Under the pieces are notes generated by a model, which was not told the DNA's origin, searched no databases, and worked only from the letters and a program-made list of their open reading frames with translations. The position numbers were made by a program, and so were the translations under genes. A DNA stretch of 42,330 nucleotides from an uncultured Clostridia bacterium (GTDB lineage: Bacteria > Bacillota > Clostridia > Peptostreptococcales > Acidaminobacteraceae): NCBI GenBank assembly GCA_945950065.1, contig CAMFGQ010000001.1, positions 1 through 42,330 of the forward strand. The letters run 5' to 3'. This document shows, piece after piece, positions 17,512 through 25,496 of this stretch (the first letter of the stretch is position 1; each line of letters opens with the position of its first letter).

Positions 17512-18132
17512 GTGGCAATTCAAGTATTTAATCAAAAAGGTGAAAAAGTAGGCGAGCGTCAGCTAAGCGAAGTCATCTTCGGCATTGAGCCCAACAAGCA
17601 CGTTATGCATGATGCTGTAGTCAACTATCTAGCTAACCAACGTCAAGGCACCTTTTCCAATAAAACCCGCGCAGAAGTTCGCGGTGGTGGAAGAAAACCT
17701 TGGAGACAAAAAGGTACAGGCCGTGCCCGTCATGGTAGTAGCCGTTCTCCAATCTGGGTAGGTGGTGGAGTGGTCTTCGCGAAGAAGCCAAGAGATTTCT
17801 CCTACACACTGCCTAAAAAAGTTCGTAGACTGGCACTGAAAAGTGCTCTGAGCGTAAAAGCACAAGATGAAGCTATTACCCTAGTGGACGAACTAAAAAT
17901 GGATGCACCAAGCACAAAAGAGATGATCAAAATTCTTGAGAATCTCAAATTGGAAGGAAAGACCCTTGTGGTTCTTGACAAAAACGATGTAGCCGTTGTT
18001 CGCTCCATCTCCAATCTTCCAAAAGTGAAGAGCATCTCTGTAAACAACATCAACACCTATACTGTGCTGAACTATGACAACATCCTGTTTACAAGCGCAG
18101 CTCTGGATCAACTGGAGGAGGTATACAAGTAA
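17512..18132 (+). CDS. rplD: 50S ribosomal protein L4
   Basis: 206 residues. The extended tunnel loop is intact (GGGRKPWRQKGTGRARHGS), with no visible macrolide-resistance change in the KPWRQKGTGRAR core. The GTG start follows AAAGGAG, and the stop codon overlaps the start of rplW by one base. In E. coli L4 also represses the S10 operon, so it is a candidate ligand for the rpsJ leader. Confidence 0.98.
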   Translation: MAIQVFNQKGEKVGERQLSEVIFGIEPNKHVMHDAVVNYLANQRQGTFSNKTRAEVRGGGRKPWRQKGTGRARHGSSRSPIWVGGGVVFAKKPRDFSYTLPKKVRRLALKSALSVKAQDEAITLVDELKMDAPSTKEMIKILENLKLEGKTLVVLDKNDVAVVRSISNLPKVKSISVNNINTYTVLNYDNILFTSAALDQLEEVYK

Positions 18133-18422
18133 TGAAGACAGCATATGATGTTATTCTAGCTCCTATCGTGTCTGAGAACAGCATGGATCTAACAGCGGAC
18201 AAAAAATATACCTTCCGTGTTCATCCAAAAGCAAACAAGTATCAGATCAAGGATGCAGTTGAAGAAATCTTCAACGTAAAAGTAATTGCAGTCAATACCA
18301 TGCATGTAAAAGGAAAACCGAAACGACAAGGTCGTTTTGAGGGAACTACTAGAAACTGGAAAAAGGCCATTGTAACCCTTTCTCCAGAGAGCAAAGAAAT
18401 TGAATTCTTTGACGGAATCTAG
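18132..18422 (+). CDS. rplW: 50S ribosomal protein L23
   Basis: 96 residues, normal length. L23 sits at the tunnel exit and docks trigger factor and the signal recognition particle. Recognised from APIVSENSMDL ... KYTFRVHPKANKYQIKDAVEEIFNVKV. Its ATG overlaps the rplD stop (TAATG), so it is probably translationally coupled; the GGAGG lies inside the end of rplD. Confidence 0.98.
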   Translation: MKTAYDVILAPIVSENSMDLTADKKYTFRVHPKANKYQIKDAVEEIFNVKVIAVNTMHVKGKPKRQGRFEGTTRNWKKAIVTLSPESKEIEFFDGI

Positions 18423-18435
18423 AGAGGAGTAAACC

Positions 18436-19266
18436 ATGGCAGTAAAAAGCTATAAACCTACTTCTGCAGGGATGCGCCATAGGGTTGTTCCAAGTTTCGA
18501 AGAGATTACTACTTCAAAACCTGAAAAAAGCCTTGTGAAATCCGTTAAAAAAACTGCTGGCCGTAATGACCACGGACATATCACTGTTCGTCATCGTGGC
18601 GGTGGCAATCGCAGAAAATATAGAATTATTGATTTTAAACGCAGAAAAGATGATATTCCAGCAAAAGTTGCTAGCATCGAATACGATCCAAACAGAACCT
18701 GCTATATCGCACTACTACATTATGCTGATGGGGAAAAACGCTATATCTTAGCACCACACAGACTAAGCGTAGGTGACACAGTAGAGTCTGGAGAAAGTGT
18801 TGACATTCAAATCGGAAACGCACTTCCTCTTCGCAGTATTCCTCTAGGAACACACATCCACAACATTGAACTCAAAGCAGGAAAAGGCGGACAACTTGTT
18901 CGTTCTGCTGGTGGATTTGCTCAGCTCATGGCGAAAGAAGGTAAATATGCACAAGTGCGTCTTCCTTCTGGTGAAGTTCGTATGATCCATATGAACTGCC
19001 GTGCCACCATTGGCCAAGTAGGAAACATCGATCACGAAAACATCAACTACGGTAAAGCCGGTGTTCGACGCCATATGGGATTCAGACCTCATGTTCGTGG
19101 TTCAGCTATGAACCCTGTGGATCACCCACATGGTGGTGGAGAAGGTAAAGCACCAATCGGTATGCCTTCACCTGTTACTCCTTGGGGTAAACCAACACTG
19201 GGATACAAGACACGTAACAAGAACAAAGCTTCCAATAAATTTATTGTGAAGAGAAGAACCAAGTAG
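18436..19266 (+). CDS. rplB: 50S ribosomal protein L2
   Basis: 276 residues, normal length. L2 binds domain IV of 23S rRNA and is needed for subunit joining and peptidyl transferase activity. Conserved GRNDHGHITVRHRGGGNRRKYR near the N-terminus and the MNPVDHPHGGGEGK loop, with its catalytically important His, near the C-terminus. 13 nt after rplW. Confidence 0.99.
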   Translation: MAVKSYKPTSAGMRHRVVPSFEEITTSKPEKSLVKSVKKTAGRNDHGHITVRHRGGGNRRKYRIIDFKRRKDDIPAKVASIEYDPNRTCYIALLHYADGEKRYILAPHRLSVGDTVESGESVDIQIGNALPLRSIPLGTHIHNIELKAGKGGQLVRSAGGFAQLMAKEGKYAQVRLPSGEVRMIHMNCRATIGQVGNIDHENINYGKAGVRRHMGFRPHVRGSAMNPVDHPHGGGEGKAPIGMPSPVTPWGKPTLGYKTRNKNKASNKFIVKRRTK

Positions 19267-19281
19267 TAGAGGAGACAAGTA

Positions 19282-19560
19282 GTGAGTAGATCTATGAAAA
19301 AAGGTCCCTTTGTTCATCAGGGACTGATGAAAAAAATAGAGCAAATGAATGCTAACAATGAGAAAAAAGTGATCAAAACTTGGTCCCGCTCTTCCACAAT
19401 CTTCCCACAAATGGTAGGACATACCATCGCTGTACATGACGGAAGAAAACATATCCCTGTGTATATTGTTGAGGACATGGTTGGTCATAAACTAGGCGAA
19501 TTTGCACCCACACGTACCTTTAGAGGACATGCTGGGGACAAAAAAGTCAAAGGAAAATAG
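19282..19560 (+). CDS. rpsS: 30S ribosomal protein S19
   Basis: 92 residues, a head protein close to the A-site finger. It begins SRSMKKGPFVHQGLMKKI and has the conserved TWSRSSTIFPQMVGHTIAVHDGRKH. The GTG start follows GAGGAG. Standard place between rplB and rplV. Confidence 0.98.
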   Translation: MSRSMKKGPFVHQGLMKKIEQMNANNEKKVIKTWSRSSTIFPQMVGHTIAVHDGRKHIPVYIVEDMVGHKLGEFAPTRTFRGHAGDKKVKGK

Positions 19561-19569
19561 GAGGAATTC

Positions 19570-19905
19570 ATGAAAGCAAGAGCAGAAGCTAAATACATCA
19601 GGATTTCTTCTACGAAGGTAAGACCAGTCTGTGATTTGATTCGTGGAAAGAGTGTTGAGGAAGCAAGAGCTATCCTTAAATTCACCCCCACCAAATCAGC
19701 TCGTCTCTTACTGCAAGTCCTAAATTCAGCTGTAGCCAACGCTACCAATAATCATGACATGGAAGAGATGGATCTTTTTGTAAGTGAAGTCTATGCCAAC
19801 CAAGGACCCCATCTAAAACGATGGAAAGCTGGAAGTCATGGTCGTGCAATGCCAAGGTTACGTCGCACTAGCCACATTGGCGTGGCTGTACAGGAAAGAG
19901 AGTAG
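19570..19905 (+). CDS. rplV: 50S ribosomal protein L22
   Basis: 111 residues. L22 lines the exit tunnel opposite L4; its beta-hairpin (HLKRWKAGSHGRAMPRLRRTSHIGVAV) has normal length with no macrolide-type deletion. The ATG follows AGGAGG. 9 nt after rpsS and 8 nt before rpsC. Confidence 0.98.
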   Translation: MKARAEAKYIRISSTKVRPVCDLIRGKSVEEARAILKFTPTKSARLLLQVLNSAVANATNNHDMEEMDLFVSEVYANQGPHLKRWKAGSHGRAMPRLRRTSHIGVAVQERE

Positions 19906-19913
19906 GAGGGGTC

Positions 19914-20654
19914 ATGGGACAAAAAGTTAGCCCACATGGTCTTCGCGTTGGAGTCATCAAAGATTGGGATTCAAAATGGTATGCAGATGCCAAGGATATG
20001 CCCGAACTGATCCTGGAAGACTATAAAATCAGAGAATATATTGATAAACATTACTATAAAGCCGGTATCTCAAGAATTTACATTGACCGTGCCGGTAACA
20101 ACAACATTGCCATAAACATCTTTACATCTAAGCCAGGTATGGTTGTAGGTAAAGGTGGAGAGACCATTAAGCAAATCAGAAGTGATATTCAAAAACTGTC
20201 TGGCAAAAACGTTCACATCGACGTTTCTGAAGTACAGAACATCGATGCTGATGCAAGACTCCTTGCACAGAACATTGCTGAAAGTCTAGAACGTCGTATT
20301 TCCTTTAGACGCGCCATGAAACAAGCCATCGGCCGTGCACAACGTGCAGGAGTAGAAGGTGTGAAAGTAATGGTATCTGGTCGTCTGGGTGGAGCCGACA
20401 TGGCGAGAAGCCAAGCCTATAGTGAAGGGAATGTTCCCCTGTCTACCCTGCGTGCCAACATTGATTACGGCTTTGCAGAAGCAGACACAACCTATGGAAA
20501 ACTTGGTGTCAAAGTATGGCTATATAAGGGTGAAATACTTCCCCAACCTGATGAAGGACGCGTTCTTGTTCGTCAAGAAGCTAAAAAACGTCAACCTCGC
20601 GGTGGTCGCCGTGGTGGTGGACGCAGCCGTCGTCCCCGTCAAAGCAATCGATAA
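19914..20654 (+). CDS. rpsC: 30S ribosomal protein S3
   Basis: 246 residues, about 28 longer than the B. subtilis protein. The KH domain has MVVGKGGETIKQIRSDI, and the C-terminal domain has the conserved GRLGGADMARSQAY. S3 forms part of the mRNA entry site. The extra length is an Arg/Gly-rich C-terminal tail (RGGRRGGGRSRRPRQ), predicted to be disordered and RNA-binding. Good GAGG ribosome binding site. Confidence 0.98.
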   Translation: MGQKVSPHGLRVGVIKDWDSKWYADAKDMPELILEDYKIREYIDKHYYKAGISRIYIDRAGNNNIAINIFTSKPGMVVGKGGETIKQIRSDIQKLSGKNVHIDVSEVQNIDADARLLAQNIAESLERRISFRRAMKQAIGRAQRAGVEGVKVMVSGRLGGADMARSQAYSEGNVPLSTLRANIDYGFAEADTTYGKLGVKVWLYKGEILPQPDEGRVLVRQEAKKRQPRGGRRGGGRSRRPRQSNR

Positions 20655-20666
20655 GGAGGCAAGACC

Positions 20667-21098
20667 ATGTTAATGCCTAAAAGAGAAAAAAGGCGTCGTG
20701 TACATCGCGGTCGCATGAAGGGTAATGCTGAGCGTGGTAATACCATTACCTACGGTCAATATGGCCTTGTTGCCCTAGAACCCGCATGGATTACAGCCAA
20801 TCAAATTGAAGCTGCACGTATCGCCATTAACCGTAGAATTAAACGTGGTGGTAAGGTTTGGATAAAAATCTTCCCCCATAAGCCTGTAACTCAAAAACCA
20901 GCTGAGACCAGAATGGGTGCTGGAAAAGGTGCTCCTGAGTATCATGCAGCTGTTGTAAAGCCTGGCCGCGTTATGTTCGAACTCAGTGCTGTTGATGAAG
21001 ATCTAGCACGTGAAGCAATGCGCTTGGCAGCCAATAAACTTCCCATAAAATGCAAGTTCGTTTCCAAGGGAGAAGAGGGAGGTTCCGATGAAGGCTAA
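20667..21098 (+). CDS. rplP: 50S ribosomal protein L16
   Basis: 143 residues, normal length. L16 organises the A-site region of the 50S. It begins MLMPKREKRRRVHRGRMKG and has the conserved ITANQIEAARIAINRRIKRGGKVWIKIFP. The ATG at 20667 follows AAGGAGG; a second in-frame ATG at 20673 is possible. The 3' end overlaps rpmC by 11 bp. Confidence 0.98.
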   Translation: MLMPKREKRRRVHRGRMKGNAERGNTITYGQYGLVALEPAWITANQIEAARIAINRRIKRGGKVWIKIFPHKPVTQKPAETRMGAGKGAPEYHAAVVKPGRVMFELSAVDEDLAREAMRLAANKLPIKCKFVSKGEEGGSDEG

Positions 21099-21282
21099 AG
21101 AATTAAGAGAAATGAGCGCACAAGAGCTCTCTACAAAGCTTGTAGACCTCAAAGGTGAACTCTTTAATCTCCGTTTTCAACTGGCAACGGGACAATTAGA
21201 AAACACATCCATGATTAATCGTGTTAAGAAGGATATTGCTCGAGTGAAGACCATCCTTCGCGAGACAGAGTTAAGAGCGTAG
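21088..21282 (+). CDS. rpmC: 50S ribosomal protein L29
   Basis: 64 residues, a helical hairpin protein at the tunnel exit (KELREMSAQELSTKLVDLKGELFNLRFQLATGQLENT in family pattern). Starts inside the end of rplP, with AGGGAGG upstream, indicating translational coupling. Confidence 0.97.
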   Translation: MKAKELREMSAQELSTKLVDLKGELFNLRFQLATGQLENTSMINRVKKDIARVKTILRETELRA

Positions 21283-21291
21283 GAGGAGACT

Positions 21292-21546
21292 ATGGAACGC
21301 AATCGTAGAAAAGTCCGTGTCGGTAAAGTTATTTCCGACAAAATGGATAAAACCATCGTCGTACAATTAGAGCGTTATGTATCCCATCCCCTTTACAAGA
21401 AAAAAGTAAAGGTTACCCAAAAATTTAAAGCTCATGATGAGCACAACGAAGCCCATGAAGGCGATCGCGTACGCATCATGCAAACCAGACCTCTAAGCAA
21501 AACAAAAGACTGGAGACTGGTAAAAGTTTTGGAACGAGCAGAATAG
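21292..21546 (+). CDS. rpsQ: 30S ribosomal protein S17
   Basis: 84 residues with an OB fold; a primary 16S rRNA-binding protein of the body. Conserved VGKVISDKMDKTIVVQ and the C-terminal RPLSKTKDWRLVKVLE. The ATG follows AGGAGG, 9 nt after rpmC. Confidence 0.98.
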   Translation: MERNRRKVRVGKVISDKMDKTIVVQLERYVSHPLYKKKVKVTQKFKAHDEHNEAHEGDRVRIMQTRPLSKTKDWRLVKVLERAE

Positions 21547-21556
21547 GGAGGAACTC

Positions 21557-21925
21557 ATGCTACAACAAGAATCAAGAATGGTTGTTGCCGATAATTCTGG
21601 CGCAAGAGAACTCCTTGTGATTCGTGTCCTTGGAGGATCCATGAAGCGCTACGCCCATGTAGGAGACATCTGTGTGTGTACAGTTAAACACGCAACTCCT
21701 GGTGGCGTTGTGAAAAAAGGTGACATCGTAAAAGCTGTGGTTGTAAGAACCAAGCACGGCATTCATCGTAAAGACGGCATCTATGTTCGTTTTGATGACA
21801 ATGCTGCTGTTATCTTAAAAGAAGACCTTAACCCAGTAGGAACTCGTATTTTTGGACCTGTGGCTAGAGAACTACGTGGAAAGAAATTCCAAAAGATTCT
21901 CTCCCTTGCTCCTGAAGTACTATAG
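21557..21925 (+). CDS. rplN: 50S ribosomal protein L14
   Basis: 122 residues. L14 lies at the subunit interface and is the docking site of the silencing factor RsfS. It begins MLQQESRMVVADNSGARELLVIRVLGG and ends with the conserved IFGPVARELR and FQKILSLAPEVL. Its stop codon is part of the ribosome binding site of rplX. Confidence 0.98.
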   Translation: MLQQESRMVVADNSGARELLVIRVLGGSMKRYAHVGDICVCTVKHATPGGVVKKGDIVKAVVVRTKHGIHRKDGIYVRFDDNAAVILKEDLNPVGTRIFGPVARELRGKKFQKILSLAPEVL

Positions 21926-21935
21926 GAGGTCGACC

Positions 21936-22247
21936 TTGAAAATTAAAAAAGGCGATACAGTAAAAGTTATCGCAGGAAAAGATAAAGGAAAAACAGGCGA
22001 AGTGCTAGCAGTCTTCCCTAAAAAAGAACGTGTTATCGTTGAAGGCTGCAACATGATTACAAAGCACCAACGCCCCAATGTTCGAGACAATACAGGTGGT
22101 ATTGTCCACAAGGAAGCACCAATTCATGTTTCCAATGTAATGTACTACGACAAATCCACCAAAGAAACTTCAAGACTCCGCTACGAAATTCTGGAAAACG
22201 GTAAAAAAGTCCGTGTTGCAGTGAAGAGTGGCGAGACCTTAGATTAG
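21936..22247 (+). CDS. rplX: 50S ribosomal protein L24
   Basis: 103 residues with a KOW motif (VIAGKDKGKTGEVLAVFPKKERVIVEG); an assembly initiator that binds the 5' end of 23S rRNA. The start is TTG 21936, six bases after AGGAGG (21924-21929). The in-frame codon at 21852 would give an implausible 28-residue extension inside rplN. The TTG start may lower its translation relative to its neighbours. Confidence 0.96.
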   Translation: MKIKKGDTVKVIAGKDKGKTGEVLAVFPKKERVIVEGCNMITKHQRPNVRDNTGGIVHKEAPIHVSNVMYYDKSTKETSRLRYEILENGKKVRVAVKSGETLD

Positions 22248-22260
22248 GCAGGAGGAAAGC

Positions 22261-22803
22261 ATGGCAGCTAGATTAAAAGAAAAATATAAAGAGCATGTCA
22301 GTCCTGCACTGATGGATAAGTTCAATTACAAATCGGTGATGGAAATCCCGAAACTCGATAAAATCGTGATCAACATGGGTCTAAGCGAAGCCAAGGACAA
22401 CACAAAAGTTCTTCAAAACGCTGTAGAAGAAGTCCGTCGTATTACAGGACAACAACCTGTTATCACGAAAGCTAAAAAATCCGTTGCGAACTTTAAAGTT
22501 CGTGAAGGAATGAGCGTTGGCCTAATGGTCACCCTTCGTGGCGAAAAGATGTATGAATTCTTAGATCGTTTCATCACCATCGCACTACCACGTGTACGTG
22601 ACTTTAGAGGCCTAAACCCCAATAGCTTTGATGGTCGTGGGAACTTCTCAATGGGTGTGCGTGAACAACTTATTTTCCCTGAAATCCGCTACGATGACGT
22701 AGACGCGATTCGTGGAATGGACCTAGTCTTTGTCACCACAGCTAAAACAGATGAAGAAGCCCGTGAACTACTTCAACTATTAGGGCTTCCCTACAAGAAA
22801 TAG
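22261..22803 (+). CDS. rplE: 50S ribosomal protein L5
   Basis: 180 residues; binds 5S rRNA and contacts P-site tRNA. It has the conserved KIVINMGLSEAKDN, the loop QQPVITKAKKSVANFKVREGM and FSMGVREQLIFPEI. Good AGGAGG site; 13 nt after rplX. Confidence 0.98.
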   Translation: MAARLKEKYKEHVSPALMDKFNYKSVMEIPKLDKIVINMGLSEAKDNTKVLQNAVEEVRRITGQQPVITKAKKSVANFKVREGMSVGLMVTLRGEKMYEFLDRFITIALPRVRDFRGLNPNSFDGRGNFSMGVREQLIFPEIRYDDVDAIRGMDLVFVTTAKTDEEARELLQLLGLPYKK

Positions 22804-22812
22804 GAGGATCCT

Positions 22813-22998
22813 GTGGCAAAAAAATCACTAAAAGTAAAGCAAGCCAGAAAGGCCAAATATTCTACTCGTGAATACACACGTTGTACAATTTGCGGCCGTC
22901 CTCGTTCCGTCTTGAGAAAATTTGGTCTTTGCAGAGTATGTTTCCGAGAACTAGCCTATAAGGGAGAGATCCCCGGAGTTCGCAAAGCGAGTTGGTAG
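22813..22998 (+). CDS. rpsN: 30S ribosomal protein S14, zinc type
   Basis: 61 residues, the short zinc-ribbon form (S14 type Z). The four ligands are in CTICGRPRSVLRKFGLCRVC, two CXXC pairs. The GTG start follows AGGAGG. Being zinc-dependent, it would be the form used under zinc-replete conditions; no zinc-free paralogue is in the window. Confidence 0.98.
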   Translation: MAKKSLKVKQARKAKYSTREYTRCTICGRPRSVLRKFGLCRVCFRELAYKGEIPGVRKASW

Positions 22999-23013
22999 GA
23001 AAGGAGAATAACG

Positions 23014-23412
23014 ATGAGAACAACTGATCCTATCGCGGATATGCTAACACGCATTCGCAATGCAAATAAAGAATTCCATCCTACCGTGGAGATTCCATCT
23101 TCAGGAATGAAGGCAGACATTGCAAAGATCCTTCTCGATGAAGGTTTCATCAGTGGCTATGAAGTCATTGAGGACGATAAGCAAGGAATTCTAAAAGTAG
23201 AATTAAAGTATTCTCGTGATAAAGAGCGCGTTATCCGCGGTCTAAAGAGAATTTCAAAACCAGGTCTTCGCATCTATGTGAAGAATACTGAAGTTCCCTC
23301 TGTTCTAGGTGGACTTGGAATTTCCATTATTTCCACCAGCAAGGGAATCGTTACTGATAAAGAAGCTAGAAAACTTGGCGTAGGTGGCGAAGTTATCTGC
23401 TACGTTTGGTAA
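23014..23412 (+). CDS. rpsH: 30S ribosomal protein S8
   Basis: 132 residues, normal length. S8 binds helix 21 of 16S rRNA, and in E. coli represses the spc operon through a site around rplX-rplE. Begins MRTTDPIADMLTRIRNAN and ends with GVGGEVICYVW, both conserved. 15 nt after rpsN. Confidence 0.98.
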   Translation: MRTTDPIADMLTRIRNANKEFHPTVEIPSSGMKADIAKILLDEGFISGYEVIEDDKQGILKVELKYSRDKERVIRGLKRISKPGLRIYVKNTEVPSVLGGLGISIISTSKGIVTDKEARKLGVGGEVICYVW

Positions 23413-23423
23413 GGGAGGAAGAG

Positions 23424-23960
23424 ATGTCAAGAATTGGAAAATTGCCGATCCTTCTACCCGACGGCGTAGAAGCTACGATTAAAGACCATGTTGTCGAAAT
23501 CAAAGGACCTAAAGGCGTTCTATCTCAGGAAATTGACCCAGCCATCGCTGTGGAGCAAAAAGAAAACGAACTCCTGGTTACCCGTCCTAATGACAACAAA
23601 AGAAATAGATCCCTTCACGGACTCTATCGTTCTTTAATCCAAAACATGGTCACCGGTGTTACAGAAGGATACGAAAAGAAACTACGTATTGAAGGTGTAG
23701 GATACCGTGCTAGCAAAGAAGGTAAAGTATTAAATCTTCAACTAGGCTACTCCCATCCCATCAATATGGAAGACCCCGAAGGAATTGAGGTAGAGGTACC
23801 AAGCCAAACCGAAATTATCGTTCGTGGAATCAATCGTCAACAAGTAGGCAACTATGCCGCTAAAATAAGAGCCTGGAGAGAGCCAGAACCTTATAAAGGA
23901 AAAGGCATCCGTTACGCTGATGAAGTGGTCAGACGTAAAGAAGGCAAGGCTGGTAAATAA
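23424..23960 (+). CDS. rplF: 50S ribosomal protein L6
   Basis: 178 residues, two repeats of the L6 fold, located near the GTPase centre. It begins MSRIGKLPILLPDGVEATI and has the conserved EPYKGKGIRYADEVVRRKEGK end. The start is ATG 23424, after AAGGGAGG; a longer version from 23406 would overlap rpsH and include that site. Confidence 0.98.
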   Translation: MSRIGKLPILLPDGVEATIKDHVVEIKGPKGVLSQEIDPAIAVEQKENELLVTRPNDNKRNRSLHGLYRSLIQNMVTGVTEGYEKKLRIEGVGYRASKEGKVLNLQLGYSHPINMEDPEGIEVEVPSQTEIIVRGINRQQVGNYAAKIRAWREPEPYKGKGIRYADEVVRRKEGKAGK

Positions 23961-23974
23961 GAAAGGAGTAAGCT

Positions 23975-24343
23975 ATGAGAAAAGAATTTAGACGTAATGA
24001 AGCTAGGCAACACCGCCATAAGCGCGTTCGTGGTAAAGTTAGTGGCACTCCTGAAGTTCCCAGACTTTGCGTCTTCCGCTCAAACAAATACATCTATGCT
24101 CAAATCATTGATGATGTCAACGGTGTCACTTTAGCCAGTGCCTCCAGTATGGAACCTGAAATCAAAGACGAATTTCAAAATGGTGCCAACAAAGAAGCTG
24201 CTAAAGCTGTGGGCAAGCTCATCGGCAAAAAAGCTACGGATAAAGGAATCGAAAAGGTTGTCTTTGATCGTGGTGGATACCTCTATCATGGTCGCGTTAA
24301 GGAACTTGCCGATGGTGCAAGAGAATCCGGGCTGCAGTTTTAG
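23975..24343 (+). CDS. rplR: 50S ribosomal protein L18
   Basis: 122 residues; binds 5S rRNA with L5. Conserved RHKRVRGKVSGTPEVPRLCVFRSNKYIYAQIIDD and VVFDRGGYLYHGRVKELADGARE. The ATG follows AAAGGAG. 14 nt after rplF, 9 nt before rpsE. Confidence 0.98.
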   Translation: MRKEFRRNEARQHRHKRVRGKVSGTPEVPRLCVFRSNKYIYAQIIDDVNGVTLASASSMEPEIKDEFQNGANKEAAKAVGKLIGKKATDKGIEKVVFDRGGYLYHGRVKELADGARESGLQF

Positions 24344-24352
24344 GAGGAAAAT

Positions 24353-24862
24353 GTGAGAGATAAACGTGATGTAAAACCTGAATTCGAGGAGCAAGTCGTC
24401 TTTATCAACCGCGTTACCAAAGTCGTTAAAGGTGGACGTAACTTCCGCTTTAGCGCATTGGTTGTGGTTGGAGACGGTAAGGGTAGAGTCGGTGTTGGTA
24501 CCGGTAAAGCTCTTGAAGTTCCTGCTGCAATTCGTAAAGCAGTTGCAGATGCGAAGAAAAATATCGTTCGTGTTCCCCTTCTGGGAACCACAGTTCCTCA
24601 CACCATTACAGGTCGCAGTGGAAGTGGTCGCGTTGTGATCATGCCTGCTCCTAAAGGAACAGGTGTTATCGCTGGTGGTCCTGTACGTAGTATCCTGCAG
24701 CTAGCAGGTTATGCTGATGTTCGTGCAAAGAGTTTAGGATCAAACAATCCTAAAAACATGGTTGATGCTACTCTTGATGGCCTTATGAATCTATCTACAC
24801 TTAGCAGCGTTGCTAAGCTACGTGGAAAGAGCCCACGAGAAATCCTCGGCAGGGAGGACTAA
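24353..24862 (+). CDS. rpsE: 30S ribosomal protein S5
   Basis: 169 residues. S5 controls decoding accuracy and binds near the spectinomycin site. The double-stranded-RNA-binding part has the loop INRVTKVVKGGRNF, with the Lys-Gly-Gly normally altered in spectinomycin resistance intact; then VGDGKGRVGVGTGKA. The start is GTG 24353; the ATG two bases earlier runs straight into TGA in its own frame. AGGAGG lies 5 bases upstream. Confidence 0.98.
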   Translation: MRDKRDVKPEFEEQVVFINRVTKVVKGGRNFRFSALVVVGDGKGRVGVGTGKALEVPAAIRKAVADAKKNIVRVPLLGTTVPHTITGRSGSGRVVIMPAPKGTGVIAGGPVRSILQLAGYADVRAKSLGSNNPKNMVDATLDGLMNLSTLSSVAKLRGKSPREILGRED

Positions 24863-24863
24863 G

Positions 24864-25046
24864 ATGAAACAACTAAAGATTAAACTGATTCACAGTACCA
24901 TCGGAACAAAGCCCGTGCATCGTAAAAACGTTGAGGCACTTGGACTGAAAAAAATCGGTCAAGAAGTGCTTCGCCAAGATACACCCAATGTCCGTGGTAT
25001 GATTGCTAAATGTTCACATCTGCTTAGCGTGGAAGAAATTGACTAG
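24864..25046 (+). CDS. rpmD: 50S ribosomal protein L30
   Basis: 60 residues (KQLKIKLIHSTIGTKPVHRK, then NVRGMIAKCSHLLSVEE). Start ATG 24864, a single base after the rpsE stop codon, behind AGGGAGG; the upstream in-frame start at 24810 lies within rpsE and does not match the family. Confidence 0.97.
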   Translation: MKQLKIKLIHSTIGTKPVHRKNVEALGLKKIGQEVLRQDTPNVRGMIAKCSHLLSVEEID

Positions 25047-25055
25047 GAGGCGAAA

Positions 25056-25496
25056 GTGAAATTACATGAATTAAAGCCAGCTCCTGGCTCAAAACGCGAA
25101 AAAAGGCGAGTCGGACGTGGTCAAGCCTCAGGTCTAGGTAAAACATCTGGTCGTGGGCATGGCGGACAAAATTCACGTTCCGGCGGTGGTGTACGCATTG
25201 GTTTTGAGGGTGGACAACTTCCACTCTATAGAAGACTCCCCAAAAGAGGCTTCAGCAATTATCGCTTTAAAACCAGATACGCCATTATCAATCTTTCTCA
25301 GCTTGCTGAGATCGAAGAAACAACCATTACACCAGAACTCCTACTAGAAAAAGGGATCATTAAGAAAGCCCTTGATGGAGTCAAAATATTAGGCGATGGA
25401 GAACTTGATCGTGCTCTGGAAATCAAAGCACACAAATTCTCACAATCAGCAGTTGAAAAAATAGAGAAGGCCGGCGGAAAAGTAGAGGTGATCTAA
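25056..25496 (+). CDS. rplO: 50S ribosomal protein L15
   Basis: 146 residues, a late-assembly protein. The glycine/arginine-rich N-terminal extension (GRGQASGLGKTSGRGHGGQ) and YRRLPKRGFSN are typical. The GTG start follows AGGAGG. The stop codon overlaps the secY start by one base. Confidence 0.98.
   Translation: MKLHELKPAPGSKREKRRVGRGQASGLGKTSGRGHGGQNSRSGGGVRIGFEGGQLPLYRRLPKRGFSNYRFKTRYAIINLSQLAEIEETTITPELLLEKGIIKKALDGVKILGDGELDRALEIKAHKFSQSAVEKIEKAGGKVEVI

Noticed and set aside
24131..24601. 156-codon open frame on the minus strand across rplR and rpsE
   Set aside because: A shadow of two certain genes, with low-complexity translation and no initiation signals.
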